64,000 nt of DNA from Streptoalloteichus tenebrarius (GCF_024171885.1 NZ_JAMTCP010000029.1:1-64000), one strand, 5' to 3'; positions 28,673-37,997 are shown, counted from the first letter of the stretch. Translations and numbers: made by a program. Notes: generated by a model from the letters alone, not told the origin.

Positions 28673-28807
28673 GGCTCCTCCCAGGGGTCGTCGACAGACC
28701 CGCGCGGGACCGGCGGGCACGCGCCGGACGCGCGGCGACGGGCGGGCGGCTGGATAGACGTTCCCCGCCCCCTCCCGGTTCCCCCGCTCACCCGTTCCGG
28801 GCGGTGG

Positions 28808-30325
28808 TCAGCGCTCGACACCCCGGGGGCTCAGGTGCGTGGGCGGCCCCTCCACGCCGCAGCACAGGCACTCACCGGGGTGCGCCAGCTCGTGCTCGGC
28901 GGGTTCCGGCTTCGCGGCAGCCGACGCCAGCACCCGGTTGTCCACGCCGGACGCGACCAGGCCGGCGACGACGCACAGGCCGGCGCACACCAGCAGCGCC
29001 GTCCGCCAGCCCTCGGTCATCGCGGCGGGGTCGGTGTAGTCCGCGCCGCCGAGGCCGGCGACCGTGGGCAGCACCGCCACCGCCAGGAGGGTGCCGGTGC
29101 GGGCCACCGCGTTGTTGACCCCGGACGCCACCCCCGCGTACCGGTCCGGCGCGGCGGCCAGCACGGTCGCGGTGACCGGCGCGACCACGGTCGCGAGGCC
29201 GACGCCGAAGACCAGCACGCCGGGCAGCACCGCGTCCACGTAGCCGCCGCCCGGCACGACGCGCCGCAGCAGGAGCAGGCCGACCGCGATCACCAGCGGC
29301 CCGACGACCAGTTGCCACCGGGGGCCGACCCGCTCGGCGAGCCGCCCGGACCGGGCCGAGAGCACCAGCATGAGCAGCGTGATCGGCAGTCCTGCCAACC
29401 CGGCCGCCGTGGGCGAGTACCCCAGCGACACCTGGAGCTGCACCACCAGCAGGACCATCACCGCGCCGAGCGCGCCGTAGACCAGGAACGTCGCCAGGTT
29501 GGCGAGCAGGAACACACGGTCGGCGAACAGGCTCGGCGGCACCGTCGGCCGGTCTCCCCGCGCCTGCCGCGCCCCGAACCACACCAGGGCGAGCACACCG
29601 ACGACACCGGCCCCGATGACGACCGGGTCACCCGCTCCCCGGACCGGGGCCTCCACCAACGCCCCGGTCAGGCCGGCGAGGCCGAGCGCGCACAGCGCGG
29701 CGGCCAGCACGTCGGGCCGGCCCTCCGCGCCCGCGTCCCGGGTCTCCGGGACGAAACGCGCGGTCAACCACCAGGTCAGCGCCGCCACCGGCAGGTTGAC
29801 CAGGAACGCCAGCCGCCACGACCACGCCTGCACCAGCAGCCCGCCCACCAACGGGCCGACAGCGGTGGCGACGCCGGACAGCCCCGACCACGCGCCGATC
29901 GCGGTGGCCCGCTCACCCCTGGCGAAGACCGACTGGAGGATGGCCAGCGAGCCGGGCGTCAGCAGCGCCCCTCCCACCCCCTGGAGCGCCCTGGCCACCA
30001 CCAGCACCTCGGTGGACGGCGCCACGCCGCACAGCGCCGAGGCCACCCCGAACCAGACGACCCCGATCCGGAAGACCCGACGCCGGCCGTACCGGTCGCC
30101 CATGGCCCCGCCGACGAGGATCAACGCGGCCAGGGTGAGCAGATAGCCGTCGAGGACCCACTGCAACCCCGACACCGACGCCCCCAGCTCGCGGCCGAGC
30201 GCCGGCAGCGCGACGTTGACGATGGTGCTGTCCAGCATGGCCATGCCGGAGCCGAGGGTCGTGGCCGCCAGCACACCCCTGGCCCGTCCCGTGCCCCAGC
30301 GGACCTCCGGCCCCGTGGTGGTCAT
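28808..30325 (-). CDS. MFS drug:H+ antiporter (DHA2/EmrB-QacA type)
   Basis: 505 residues with about 14 membrane spans. The start MTTTGPEVRWGTGRARGVLA is followed by the family motif LDSTIVNVALPALGRELGA in helix 1, then GDRYGRRRVFRIG (motif A loop), ARALQGVGGALLTPGSLAIL (motif C region) and WRLAFLVNLPVAALTWWLTA. It probably exports a toxic organic compound by proton antiport. The C-terminal tail after the last span is unusual, with ECLCCGVEGPPTHL carrying three cysteines and a His. No regulator is adjacent. Confidence 0.92.
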   Translation of the reverse strand: MTTTGPEVRWGTGRARGVLAATTLGSGMAMLDSTIVNVALPALGRELGASVSGLQWVLDGYLLTLAALILVGGAMGDRYGRRRVFRIGVVWFGVASALCGVAPSTEVLVVARALQGVGGALLTPGSLAILQSVFARGERATAIGAWSGLSGVATAVGPLVGGLLVQAWSWRLAFLVNLPVAALTWWLTARFVPETRDAGAEGRPDVLAAALCALGLAGLTGALVEAPVRGAGDPVVIGAGVVGVLALVWFGARQARGDRPTVPPSLFADRVFLLANLATFLVYGALGAVMVLLVVQLQVSLGYSPTAAGLAGLPITLLMLVLSARSGRLAERVGPRWQLVVGPLVIAVGLLLLRRVVPGGGYVDAVLPGVLVFGVGLATVVAPVTATVLAAAPDRYAGVASGVNNAVARTGTLLAVAVLPTVAGLGGADYTDPAAMTEGWRTALLVCAGLCVVAGLVASGVDNRVLASAAAKPEPAEHELAHPGECLCCGVEGPPTHLSPRGVER

Positions 30326-30429
30326 GCCGGTCAGGCTGCCCCCGGGCGGCGGCGGGTGCCACCCGGACGGGGCGCGGCCTCAGCCGGTCCCGACCCGCGC
30401 GCCGGCGTTTTCAGCGATCATCGGTAGTC

Positions 30430-31047
30430 GTGCGGGAACCTGACTGGAGACAACCTCGCCCGACCAGGGCAGACGTCGAGCGGATGTGGCGCGACCTCGT
30501 CGTGCGCCCCCTGTCAGCCCACCCGCTGGCGGTCGACGAGCTGTTGGACGCGCTGCACGACCGCTACCCCAGCGGCGACACCGCGTTCACCGGGTTCGCG
30601 CTGGGCGACCACCCGGTGCTGGCCTGGCACGCCGCCCGCGACCGCCTGTCCGAGATCGGCTTCCCCTCCCGGTTCCTGCACCACCCCGCGGTGGTCGACG
30701 CCCTGTCGTCCCCCGGCTTCCGCCCCGCCATCCACGACGTGGAGTTCACCCCGGTCGACCCGTTCACGCTGCCCGGTCGGATCGCCTCCTACGTGCACCA
30801 CGGCGGCGCGTACCACCACCCGCCGGCCGACCCCGACCGGCGCGCCGAGGACGCCATCGCGTCCCTGGAGCTCGCGACGGCGCTGTGCGCCGCGTTGTTC
30901 GGCATGCGGCTGACCGACCTCGTCGTGGCCTACAGCGACCGGCCGTGGAGCGACTGGTTCTTCGGCACGATCGGGGACGCCACGTTCGTGGTGCTGGACC
31001 GCGCCGCCCGGAACCTGTGGCTGCTCTGCGTCAGCGACGACGCCTGA
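30430..31047 (+). CDS. Conserved-looking protein, unknown
   Basis: 205 residues from GTG 30430 (VREPDWRQPR). Mixed alpha/beta composition without signal or membrane segments. Features include PLSAHPLAVDELLDALHDRY, FALGDHPVLAWHAARDRLSE, a His/Tyr-rich patch YVHHGGAYHHPP, and SDRPWSDWFFGTIGDATFVV near the end. No family is recognised. No Shine-Dalgarno sequence is evident. Divergent from the MFS gene, with about 100 bp between, and convergent with dasR, only 4 bp apart. Confidence 0.75.
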   Translation: MREPDWRQPRPTRADVERMWRDLVVRPLSAHPLAVDELLDALHDRYPSGDTAFTGFALGDHPVLAWHAARDRLSEIGFPSRFLHHPAVVDALSSPGFRPAIHDVEFTPVDPFTLPGRIASYVHHGGAYHHPPADPDRRAEDAIASLELATALCAALFGMRLTDLVVAYSDRPWSDWFFGTIGDATFVVLDRAARNLWLLCVSDDA

Positions 31048-31051
31048 GCCG

Positions 31052-31810
31052 CTACCGGGTGGGCGGGTTGAGGGTGGCCACGAACTTGTAGCGGTCGCCG
31101 CGGTACAGCGAGCGCACCCACTCCACGGGGTTGCCCTCGGTGTCGAAGGAGTGCCGGGACAGCAGCAGCATGGGCAGGCCGACCTCCGCGCCGAGCAGCT
31201 CGGCCTCCTCCGGGCTGGCCAGCGCCGTCTCGATCGTCTCCTCGGCGTGTCCCAGCTCGATCCCGAACCGCTCGCGCAGCACCTGGTAGAGCGAGCCGCC
31301 CGCGCCGATGTAGCGGCGCAGCCCCCGGAAGCGGCCGAGGGCCAGGTGGGTGGTCTCGATCGCCATGGGCTCGCCGTCGGCCAGCCGCAGCCGGCGCAGC
31401 CGGAGCACCTTGGCGCCGGGGCGCACGCCCAGAAGCTGGGCCAGGTCGGGGTCGGCCGCCTGCTCGGTGGCCTCCAGCAGCCGGGAGGCCGGCTGCCGGC
31501 CGACCGCGCGCATGTCCTCGGTGTAGGAGGAGAGCTGGAGCCGCTGCGCCACCTTCGGCTCGGCGGCGAACGTGCCCTTGCCCTGCACCCGCAGCAGCCG
31601 GCCCTCCACGGTCAGCTCCGCCAGCGCCTGCCGGACCGTGGTGCGGGAGACGTCGAACTCCGCGGCCAGCGACCGCTCGGTGGGGATGGGTGAGCCAGGG
31701 GGCAGTGAGCGGAGCAGGTCCAGCAGGTGCCGCTTGAGCCCCCAGTACTTGGGCTCGCGCTGCGCGCGTGTCCGCACCCCGTCGCCCGCGGCCGGCGTCG
31801 TGTCCAGCAT
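31052..31810 (-). CDS. dasR: GntR/HutC regulator DasR
   Basis: 252 residues from ATG 31810, chosen because AGGAGGAGG lies just upstream and the length matches DasR; an upstream in-frame ATG at 31957 would add about 49 low-complexity residues. The winged helix is at about 17-85 ([60 protein letters not shown]). The UTRA effector domain has [40 protein letters not shown] and [20 protein letters not shown]. These segments are very close to what I recall of Streptomyces DasR, the GlcN-6-P-responsive global repressor of chitin/GlcNAc use. Divergent from dasA, as in Streptomyces. Confidence 0.92.
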   Translation of the reverse strand: MLDTTPAAGDGVRTRAQREPKYWGLKRHLLDLLRSLPPGSPIPTERSLAAEFDVSRTTVRQALAELTVEGRLLRVQGKGTFAAEPKVAQRLQLSSYTEDMRAVGRQPASRLLEATEQAADPDLAQLLGVRPGAKVLRLRRLRLADGEPMAIETTHLALGRFRGLRRYIGAGGSLYQVLRERFGIELGHAEETIETALASPEEAELLGAEVGLPMLLLSRHSFDTEGNPVEWVRSLYRGDRYKFVATLNPPTR

Positions 31811-32105
31811 GGCCTCCTCCTGTGTCCCGAGGGGTGCGCGCACCCCGTCGCCGGCCGTGCGCGGAGCGTCAGCCCCGCCCGCGGCCGCCTGCCCCGTTCC
31901 CCCAGACGCCCGCACCGGGTCGGCGGCCGGGGTGAAGGGAGACTCGCTCATGGCCACCTCCTGCGTGCGGCGTGCGTCGGTGTGCGTCGGTGGGGGTGCC
32001 GGCGCCCTCGTCGATGGCGTTCAGGATGCCGCGAAACCCCGGTGGCGTGCGATGAGATCACACACGCCAGTCATCCGACCTCTTTGTCACAGCTTCGCAA
32101 CCCCC

Positions 32106-32156
32106 TTGACAGCTTCTGTGACGGCCCACACTCTGCTCACATTGGTCTACACCACT
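32106..32156 (+). promoter_or_regulatory. dasA promoter with DasR (dre) operator
   Basis: A consensus -35 TTGACA at 32106-32111 is followed by the dre-like palindrome ATTGGTCTACACCACT at 32141-32156, 40 bp before the dasA start. The dre consensus is of the form ACTGGTCTAGACCACT. The operator sits at about the expected -10/+1 region. Imperfect TGTGAC/GTCACA repeats lie around 32095-32122. Confidence 0.8.
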
Positions 32157-32196
32157 TCGACGCCCGGCACTGGGGCCGGGCCGGGAGGGCGGCAGA

Positions 32197-33486
32197 GTGA
32201 AGCGCTGGAAGAGACTGGCCGTCGGCGCCGCGGCGCTGGCGGTCGCGACGAGCGGCTGCGGCATGGGCGGGAGCGGCGGCTCCGGCGGCGGCCAGGGCGA
32301 CGACAAGACGCTCACGGTCTGGCTCATGGACGGCTCGGCGCCGAAGGGCTTCACCGACGACCTCAACCGGGAGTTCGAGGGCCAGCACCCCGGCGTCAAG
32401 GTCAAGTACGAGATCCAGCAGTGGAAGGGCATCCAGGACAAGCTCACCACCGCGCTGGCCAGCAACAACCCGCCGGACGTCATCGAGCTGGGCAACACCC
32501 AGACCGCGCGGTTCGCCGCCGAGAACACCCTGCTCGACCTCACGGGCTCCGCCAAGGACCTGGCCGGCGACCAGTGGCTCGGCGGCCTCAAGGAGTCGGC
32601 GACCTGGGACGGCAAGCAGTACGCGATGCCGTTCTACGCCGCCAACCGCACGGTGATCTACCGCAAGGACATGTTCGAGAAGGCCGGCGTCACCAAGACC
32701 CCGACCTCCCGCGCCGAGTGGCTCGACGCCATCGCCAAGCTGCGGGCCGCCAACGCCTCCGACCCCGAGTTCGAGGCGCTCTACCTGCCCGGCCAGTCCT
32801 GGTACGTCTGGCTGTCCTTCCTCTGGGACGAGGGCGGTGACGTGGCCAAGCAGGACGGCAAGTCGTTCAAGGCCACGCTGGACAGCGCCGAGGCCAAGGC
32901 CGCCGTCGAGTTCTACAAGCAGCTCGTGGACGCCTCCGGCACCAAGGCGCCGAAGGACCAGGACGAGGCCACCCCGCAGCAGTTCGAGATCTTCGCCAAG
33001 GGCAAGACGGCGATGATGATCGCGCTCCCGTGGGAGCACGGCAACGCCGTCAAGGCCGACCCGAAGCTCAAGGACGTCACCGCGGCGTTCCCGGTGCCCA
33101 GCAAGGAGGCCGGCAAGTCCGCGCCGGTGTTCCTCGGCGGCTCCAACCTGGCCATCCCGGCCGGCAGCAAGAAGCAGGACCTCGCCAAGGACTACCTCAA
33201 GCTGCTGTCCGGCGTGAAGTTCCAGAACAAGTTCGCCAAGGAGAGCGGCGCGGTGCCCGGCACGTCCAAGGACGTCAGCGCCCTGGCCACCGACCCGGTG
33301 GCCGGCCCGATGGCGCTGGCCGCGCAGAACGGCAGGGTCACGCCGACCACCCCGAAGTGGGGTCCGGTCGAGGCGGGGCAGAACCCGCTCAAGGACATGC
33401 TGACCGCGGCGCTGACCGGCCAGAAGTCGCCGGCCGACGCGGCGAGGGACGCCAACGCCAAGATCGGCCAGGCGCTGGGCGGCTGA
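32197..33486 (+). CDS. dasA: Sugar-binding lipoprotein DasA
   Basis: 429 residues from GTG 32197. Signal peptide with lipobox ATSGC (Cys21), then a family-1 extracellular solute-binding protein: TLTVWLMDGSAPKGFTDDLN, IQDKLTTALASNNPPDVIEL, GNTQTARFAAENTLLDLT, YAMPFYAANRTVIYRKDMFE. It captures chitobiose/GlcNAc oligomers or similar sugars outside the membrane for the DasBC permease. First gene of the das operon under the dre site. The ATPase is expected to be the shared MsiK, which is not encoded here. Confidence 0.92.
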   Translation: MKRWKRLAVGAAALAVATSGCGMGGSGGSGGGQGDDKTLTVWLMDGSAPKGFTDDLNREFEGQHPGVKVKYEIQQWKGIQDKLTTALASNNPPDVIELGNTQTARFAAENTLLDLTGSAKDLAGDQWLGGLKESATWDGKQYAMPFYAANRTVIYRKDMFEKAGVTKTPTSRAEWLDAIAKLRAANASDPEFEALYLPGQSWYVWLSFLWDEGGDVAKQDGKSFKATLDSAEAKAAVEFYKQLVDASGTKAPKDQDEATPQQFEIFAKGKTAMMIALPWEHGNAVKADPKLKDVTAAFPVPSKEAGKSAPVFLGGSNLAIPAGSKKQDLAKDYLKLLSGVKFQNKFAKESGAVPGTSKDVSALATDPVAGPMALAAQNGRVTPTTPKWGPVEAGQNPLKDMLTAALTGQKSPADAARDANAKIGQALGG

Positions 33487-33495
33487 GTCCCCGAC

Positions 33496-34485
33496 ATGAC
33501 CTCGACGATCGACGCCGCGGTGCCGGCGGGGGGTTCCCCGCCGGCGCCGCCGCGTGCTGACGACGGGCGCTCGTCCGGCCGGCGGCGGCGGCCGCTCGGC
33601 CAGGCGCTGACGCCGTACCTGCTGCTGGCGCCGGCGGTGGTCGCGCTGCTGGCCCTGGTCGGATGGCCGGCGGTGCTGGTGGTGCTCACCAGCTTCCGCA
33701 AGATGGACCTCGGCGAGCTGGTCCGCGGCGAACTCGTGTGGACCGGCTTCGACAACTACACCACCGTGCTCGGCGACGCCGAGTTCTGGAAGATCACCCT
33801 GCGGACGGTCGCGTTCACCGCGGCCTGCGTGGTGGCCACCCTGCTGGGCGGCCTGGTGATCGCGCTGCTGCTGCGCCAGCTCGGCCGCGTCGTGCGCACC
33901 GTGCTCCAGGTCTGCATGGTCCTGGCGTGGGCGATGCCGGTCCTGGCCGCCACCACGGTCTTCCAGTGGGTGTTCGACCAGCGCTACGGCATCCTCAACA
34001 AGACCCTCGTGCTCGTCGGGCTGGACTCGTTCGAGGGGCACAACTGGTTCGCCACCGGCCCGTCCACCCTCACCGTGATCGGGATCCTCGTCTGCTGGCA
34101 GGCGATCCCGTTCGTCGCGTTCTCGCTCTACGCCGGGCTGCTCGGCATCCCCCGCGAGCTGTACGAGGCGGCGGGCATGGACGGGGCCAACGCCTGGCAG
34201 ACCTTCCGCTCGGTCACCTGGCCGACGCTGCGGCCGATCGTGCTGATGATGACCTTCCTCCAGCTCCTGTGGGACTTCAAGGTCTTCGCGCAGGTGTGGG
34301 CGTTCCGGCAGGGCGGCCCGAACGGCGAGAGCACGACCCTGCCGGTGTTGCAGTACCTGAAGGGCATCGCCGGCAGCCACTTCGGCGTCGCGGCCGCGGT
34401 GAGCGTGCTGATGGTGCTCGTCCTGCTCGTCCTGACCGTGCAGTACCTGCGGATGCTGGTGCGCTCCCAGGAGGTGGACCTGTGA
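33496..34485 (+). CDS. dasB: Sugar ABC permease DasB
   Basis: 329 residues, six membrane helices. MalF-type permease with a short N-terminal Pro/Ala-rich cytoplasmic leader and the EAA loop ELYEAAGMDGANAWQTFRSV that contacts the ATPase. It forms the channel with DasC. Begins 9 bp after dasA; its last codons contain AGGAGGTGG, the ribosome binding site of dasC. Confidence 0.93.
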   Translation: MTSTIDAAVPAGGSPPAPPRADDGRSSGRRRRPLGQALTPYLLLAPAVVALLALVGWPAVLVVLTSFRKMDLGELVRGELVWTGFDNYTTVLGDAEFWKITLRTVAFTAACVVATLLGGLVIALLLRQLGRVVRTVLQVCMVLAWAMPVLAATTVFQWVFDQRYGILNKTLVLVGLDSFEGHNWFATGPSTLTVIGILVCWQAIPFVAFSLYAGLLGIPRELYEAAGMDGANAWQTFRSVTWPTLRPIVLMMTFLQLLWDFKVFAQVWAFRQGGPNGESTTLPVLQYLKGIAGSHFGVAAAVSVLMVLVLLVLTVQYLRMLVRSQEVDL

Positions 34486-35321
34486 GGGAGGCTCGGGCCG
34501 TGACCGCCCGTCGGGTGGCGCTGTCGGCGGTGGGGCTGGTGGTGGCGGGCCTGTTCGCCTTCCCCGTCTACTGGATGGTCAGCTCCGCGTTCAAACCGAC
34601 CAACCAGATGCAGTCCACCGGCTACGACCTGGTGCCGACCAGCCTCACCGGCGAGCACTTCGCGTCGGCGGTCGGCAAGGCCGGCTTCGGCGACGCGCTG
34701 CGCAACAGCCTGACCGTCACGCTGGTCGCGGTGCTGTTCTCGTTGGTGGCGGGGTTGTTGGCGGCGGTCCCCCTGGCGCGTCTGCGCTTCCGGGGGCGCA
34801 AGGGGTTCCTGCTGTTGGTGCTGGTGGCGCAGATGGCGCCGTTCGAGGCGCTGCTGATCCCGATGTACCTGATGATGCGGGACGCGAACCTGCTCGACCA
34901 GATGCCCGGCCTGGTGCTGGTGTACTTCGCCGCCACGCTGCCGTTCACGGCGTGGACGTTGCGCGGCTTCGTGCAGGGCATCCCCGCCGAGCTGGAGGAG
35001 GCCGCGATGGTCGACGGCTGCGGGCGGTGGGGCGCGTTCCGGCGCGTCACGCTGCCGCTGCTCGGACCGGGTCTGGTGGCCACCTCGGTGTTCGGCTTCA
35101 TCACGGCGTGGAACGAGTTCCTGTTCGCGCTGGTGTTGTTCCAGGACCAGTCCAAGCGGACGTTGCCGGTGTGGCTGTCCACCTTCCAGACGGCCTTCGG
35201 CACGGACTGGGGCGGCACCATGGCGGCGTCCACCCTGTTCACGTTGCCGGTGGTCGTCTTCTTCCTGATCGTGCAGCGGAACATGGTCGCCGGCGTGACC
35301 GCCGGCGCGGTGAAGGGATGA
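34482..35321 (+). CDS. dasC: Sugar ABC permease DasC
   Basis: 279 residues from GTG 34482, which overlaps the dasB stop (GTGA) and has AGGAGGTG at ideal distance; GTG 34500 with GGGAGG is an alternative. MalG-type: FPVYWMVSSAFKPTNQM in the first loop, six helices and the EAA motif ELEEAAMVDGCGRWGAFRRV. Partner of DasB. The stop overlaps the next start (ATGA). Confidence 0.93.
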   Translation: MREARAVTARRVALSAVGLVVAGLFAFPVYWMVSSAFKPTNQMQSTGYDLVPTSLTGEHFASAVGKAGFGDALRNSLTVTLVAVLFSLVAGLLAAVPLARLRFRGRKGFLLLVLVAQMAPFEALLIPMYLMMRDANLLDQMPGLVLVYFAATLPFTAWTLRGFVQGIPAELEEAAMVDGCGRWGAFRRVTLPLLGPGLVATSVFGFITAWNEFLFALVLFQDQSKRTLPVWLSTFQTAFGTDWGGTMAASTLFTLPVVVFFLIVQRNMVAGVTAGAVKG

Positions 35322-36877
35322 CCGTGTCCGACCCCGCCCTCCCGCCCGACAGGGGCGCGACGCACCAGGAGTCCACTGTGGACGGATCAGACGAGCTGAC
35401 CCGGCTGGCGCACTCCGTGCTGCTGCCCGGCTTCCTCGGCACCGCCGCGCCCGACTGGGTGCGCCGCCGGATCGGCGAGGGGTTGGGCGGTGTGGTGTTG
35501 TTCGGCCGCAACGTCGTCGACGACGAGCAGGTCGCCGCGCTCACCGCCACACTGCGCGCGGAGCGGGCCGACGTGGTCGTCGGCATCGACGAGGAGGGCG
35601 GCGACGTCACCCGGCTCGACGCCCACCGGGGTTCACTGGTGCCCGGCAACCACGCGCTGGGCGCGGTGGACGACCCAGCCCTGACCGCCGAGGTGGCCGG
35701 GGCGCTGGGCCGGCGGCTGGCGGCGTGCGGTGTGACGGTCGACCTCGCGCCGTGCGCCGACCTCACGCTCACCCCGGACGACCCGGTGATCGGGGTGCGC
35801 GCCTTCGGCGGGGACGCCTCGGCCGCCGGCCGGCACGTCGCCGCGTTCGTCGCGGGGATGCAGTCGACGGGGGTCGCGGCGTGCGTGAAGCACTTCCCCG
35901 GGCACGGCGCGGCGACCGCCGACTCGCACCACGAGCTGCCCACGCTCGACCGGACCGAGGACGAGCTGCGGACGACCGAGCTGGCCCCGTTCCTGGCCGG
36001 GGTCGAGGCCGGCGCGCGGTCGGTGATGACCGGCCACCTCGTCGTGCCGGCGTGGGGCGCGGAGCCGGCCACGCTGAACCGGCGGGCCATCGCGGGGGTG
36101 CTGCGCGGCGAGCTGGGCTTCACCGGCGCGGTGATCACCGACGCGCTGGAGATGGGCGCGGTGGCCGGGCGGCTGGGCGACCTCGACGGGCTGACCTCGG
36201 CGGCGGTGCGCGCGCTGCTCGCCGGCGCGGACGGGCTGTGCCTCGGCGGGGAGCTGGCGGACGAGACGGTCGTGGCCGGCGTGGTGGACGCCCTGGTCGC
36301 GGCCGTGCGCGCCGGGCGGCTGCCGGAGGAGCGCCTGGTGGAGGCGGCGCGCCGCGTCGCGGAGCTGGGCGTGGCGCCGCTGGCCGCGCCGGCCGACCTC
36401 GACGCGCTGACCGAGCTGGGCCTGCGGGCGGCGCGGCGGGCCGTGACGGTGCGGGGCGAGCTGGCGCTGCGGTCGGCTCCGCTGGTCGTCGACGTGGTCG
36501 TGCCGGGCTCGATCGCCGTGGGCGACGTGCCGTGGGGCGTCGGCCCGCACCTGGCCGAACTGGTCCCGGCGACGGTCGTGCGGCGGGTCTCCCCCGAGGT
36601 TCACCCGGACGAGATCCGGGCGGCGGCCGACGGCCGCCCCGTGGTGGTTGTCACACGGGACGCCCACCGGCACCCTGGAACGCGGGACCTGGTGGCCCGA
36701 CTGGCTAGGATTGGTCTAGACCTTGTACACGTCGAGACGGGCGTGCCAGGGCAGGACCAGGGCCACGACGGCCGGCGGCCGGCCCGGGTCGACACGCACG
36801 GCGGGTCGCTGGTGTCGCTGCGGGCCGCCGCCGAACTGCTCGCCGCCTCGATCGCGGCTCCAGGAGGCCAGGGATGA
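35318..36877 (+). CDS. GH3 beta-N-acetylhexosaminidase (DasD-like)
   Basis: 519 residues from ATG 35318, without a signal peptide, hence cytoplasmic. Glycoside hydrolase family 3 of the NagZ type: VGIDEEGGDVTRLD (about 88-101), KHFPGHGAATADSHHELPTL (191-210) with the Asp-His dyad typical of N-acetylglucosaminidases, and the nucleophile Asp275 in AVITDALEMGAV. A second domain follows (about 330-500). It would release GlcNAc from chitobiose or muropeptide fragments imported by DasABC. It occupies the place of dasD in Streptomyces but differs in being intracellular GH3. A dre-like site lies inside its 3' end. Confidence 0.88.
   Translation: MTVSDPALPPDRGATHQESTVDGSDELTRLAHSVLLPGFLGTAAPDWVRRRIGEGLGGVVLFGRNVVDDEQVAALTATLRAERADVVVGIDEEGGDVTRLDAHRGSLVPGNHALGAVDDPALTAEVAGALGRRLAACGVTVDLAPCADLTLTPDDPVIGVRAFGGDASAAGRHVAAFVAGMQSTGVAACVKHFPGHGAATADSHHELPTLDRTEDELRTTELAPFLAGVEAGARSVMTGHLVVPAWGAEPATLNRRAIAGVLRGELGFTGAVITDALEMGAVAGRLGDLDGLTSAAVRALLAGADGLCLGGELADETVVAGVVDALVAAVRAGRLPEERLVEAARRVAELGVAPLAAPADLDALTELGLRAARRAVTVRGELALRSAPLVVDVVVPGSIAVGDVPWGVGPHLAELVPATVVRRVSPEVHPDEIRAAADGRPVVVVTRDAHRHPGTRDLVARLARIGLDLVHVETGVPGQDQGHDGRRPARVDTHGGSLVSLRAAAELLAASIAAPGGQG
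36710..36725 (+). promoter_or_regulatory. Intragenic DasR (dre) site in the GH3 gene
   Basis: ATTGGTCTAGACCTTG contains the perfect 10-bp palindrome GGTCTAGACC at 36713-36722. It lies in the coding sequence 149 bp before the SIS gene. It forces the rare codons CTA and GTA (encoding GLDLVH), which suggests the DNA site is under selection. Likely a second DasR control point for the distal gene. Confidence 0.7.
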
Positions 36878-37929
36878 CCCAGAACGAGTCGACCGGCGCG
36901 CCCGGCCGGCACATGAGCGCCGAGATCGCCGAGCAGCCCGAGGTGTTCGCCCGGCTGCTGGACCGGCGGTCGGAGATCGCCGAGGTCGCGCGCCGGGTCG
37001 CCGAGCGCCGCCCGCGCTTCGCCCTGCTGGCCGCCCGCGGCTCCTCCGACCACGCCGCGCTGTACGCCAAGTACCTCATCGAGGTGCTGCTCCAGCTCCC
37101 GTGCGGCCTGGTCTCGCCGTCCACCACCACCCTCTACGGGGCCGAGCCCGACCTCACCGACGTGCTGCTGGTCTCGGTGAGCCAGAGCGGCGGCTCCCCC
37201 GACCTGCTGGAGGTCACCGAGGCGGCGCGGCGGCGGGGCGCGCTCACCGTGGCGGTCACCAACACCGCCGACTCGCCGCTCAACCGGGCCGCCGAGCTGG
37301 ACGTGGACATCAACGCCGGCAAGGAGCTGGCGGTGGCCGCGACCAAGACCTACAGCGCCTCCCTGCTCGCGCTCTACCTCCTGGTGGACGCCATCCGGGG
37401 CGGCGACGGCGCGGACGCGGCCCGGCTGCCCGAGCTGGCGCGGGCGACCCTCGACGGCAGCGCCGAGGCCGTCGAGGAGGCCGTGCGCCGCTACCGGTTC
37501 GTCGCCCGCATGGTGACCACCGGCCGCGGCTACTCGTCGGCGACCGCCGCCGAGGCCGCGCTGAAGCTCGCCGAGACCAGCTACCTGGCCGCCCGCGCCT
37601 ACAGCGGCGCGGACCTGCTGCACGGACCGGTCGCGGCGGTGGACGAGCAGACCGGCGTCCTGGCGATCTGTAGCGAGGGCCGGGGCGGCGCCGCCATGCG
37701 CGAGGTCCTCGACGTCGTGCACGAGCGCGGCGCCGACGTGTGCGCCGTGGGCTCGGCCGCCGGCCAGGTCCCCGCGACCCTGCGCGTCGACGTGCCGTCC
37801 TGCGTCGAGGAGCTGGCCCCGGTGCTGGAGGTCCTGCCGGTCCAGCGGCTGGCGCTGGGGCTGTCGCTGGCGCGCGGCGGCGACCCCGACCGGCCGCGCG
37901 GCCTCGCCAAGGTCACCCGCACCCGCTGA
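36874..37929 (+). CDS. SIS-domain glucosamine-6-phosphate deaminase-like (NagB-II/GlmS-like)
   Basis: 351 residues, overlapping the GH3 stop by 4 bp. Two SIS sugar-isomerase domains: ALLAARGSSDHAALYAKYLI, LLVSVSQSGGSPDLLEVTEA, NTADSPLNRAAELDVDINAG and KELAVAATKTYSASLLALYL in the first; AAEAALKLAETSYLAARAYS and LLHGPVAAVD in the second. This is the isomerase half of GlmS without the glutaminase half, as in GlmS-like deaminases that convert GlcN-6-P to Fru-6-P. Context (GlcNAc uptake, DasR sites) supports deaminase. Substrate preference is inferred. Confidence 0.85.
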   Translation: MTQNESTGAPGRHMSAEIAEQPEVFARLLDRRSEIAEVARRVAERRPRFALLAARGSSDHAALYAKYLIEVLLQLPCGLVSPSTTTLYGAEPDLTDVLLVSVSQSGGSPDLLEVTEAARRRGALTVAVTNTADSPLNRAAELDVDINAGKELAVAATKTYSASLLALYLLVDAIRGGDGADAARLPELARATLDGSAEAVEEAVRRYRFVARMVTTGRGYSSATAAEAALKLAETSYLAARAYSGADLLHGPVAAVDEQTGVLAICSEGRGGAAMREVLDVVHERGADVCAVGSAAGQVPATLRVDVPSCVEELAPVLEVLPVQRLALGLSLARGGDPDRPRGLAKVTRTR

Positions 37930-37997
37930 GCCGGCCGTCGGCCAACCCGACGCCAACGTCGGCCCGGTTGGCTGACCCGTCACCGGGCCACCCATCA

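Noticed and set aside
31811-31957. Longer DasR start at 31957
   Set aside because: The extension is low-complexity, and the shorter start has AGGAGGAGG and the normal DasR length.
32137-34380. 747-codon minus-strand frame opposite dasA/dasB
   Set aside because: Low-complexity shadow of two clear transporter genes; no start signal.
34952-35317. Upstream in-frame extension of the GH3 gene inside dasC
   Set aside because: The ATG overlapping the dasC stop is the natural coupled start; the extension has no GH3 similarity.
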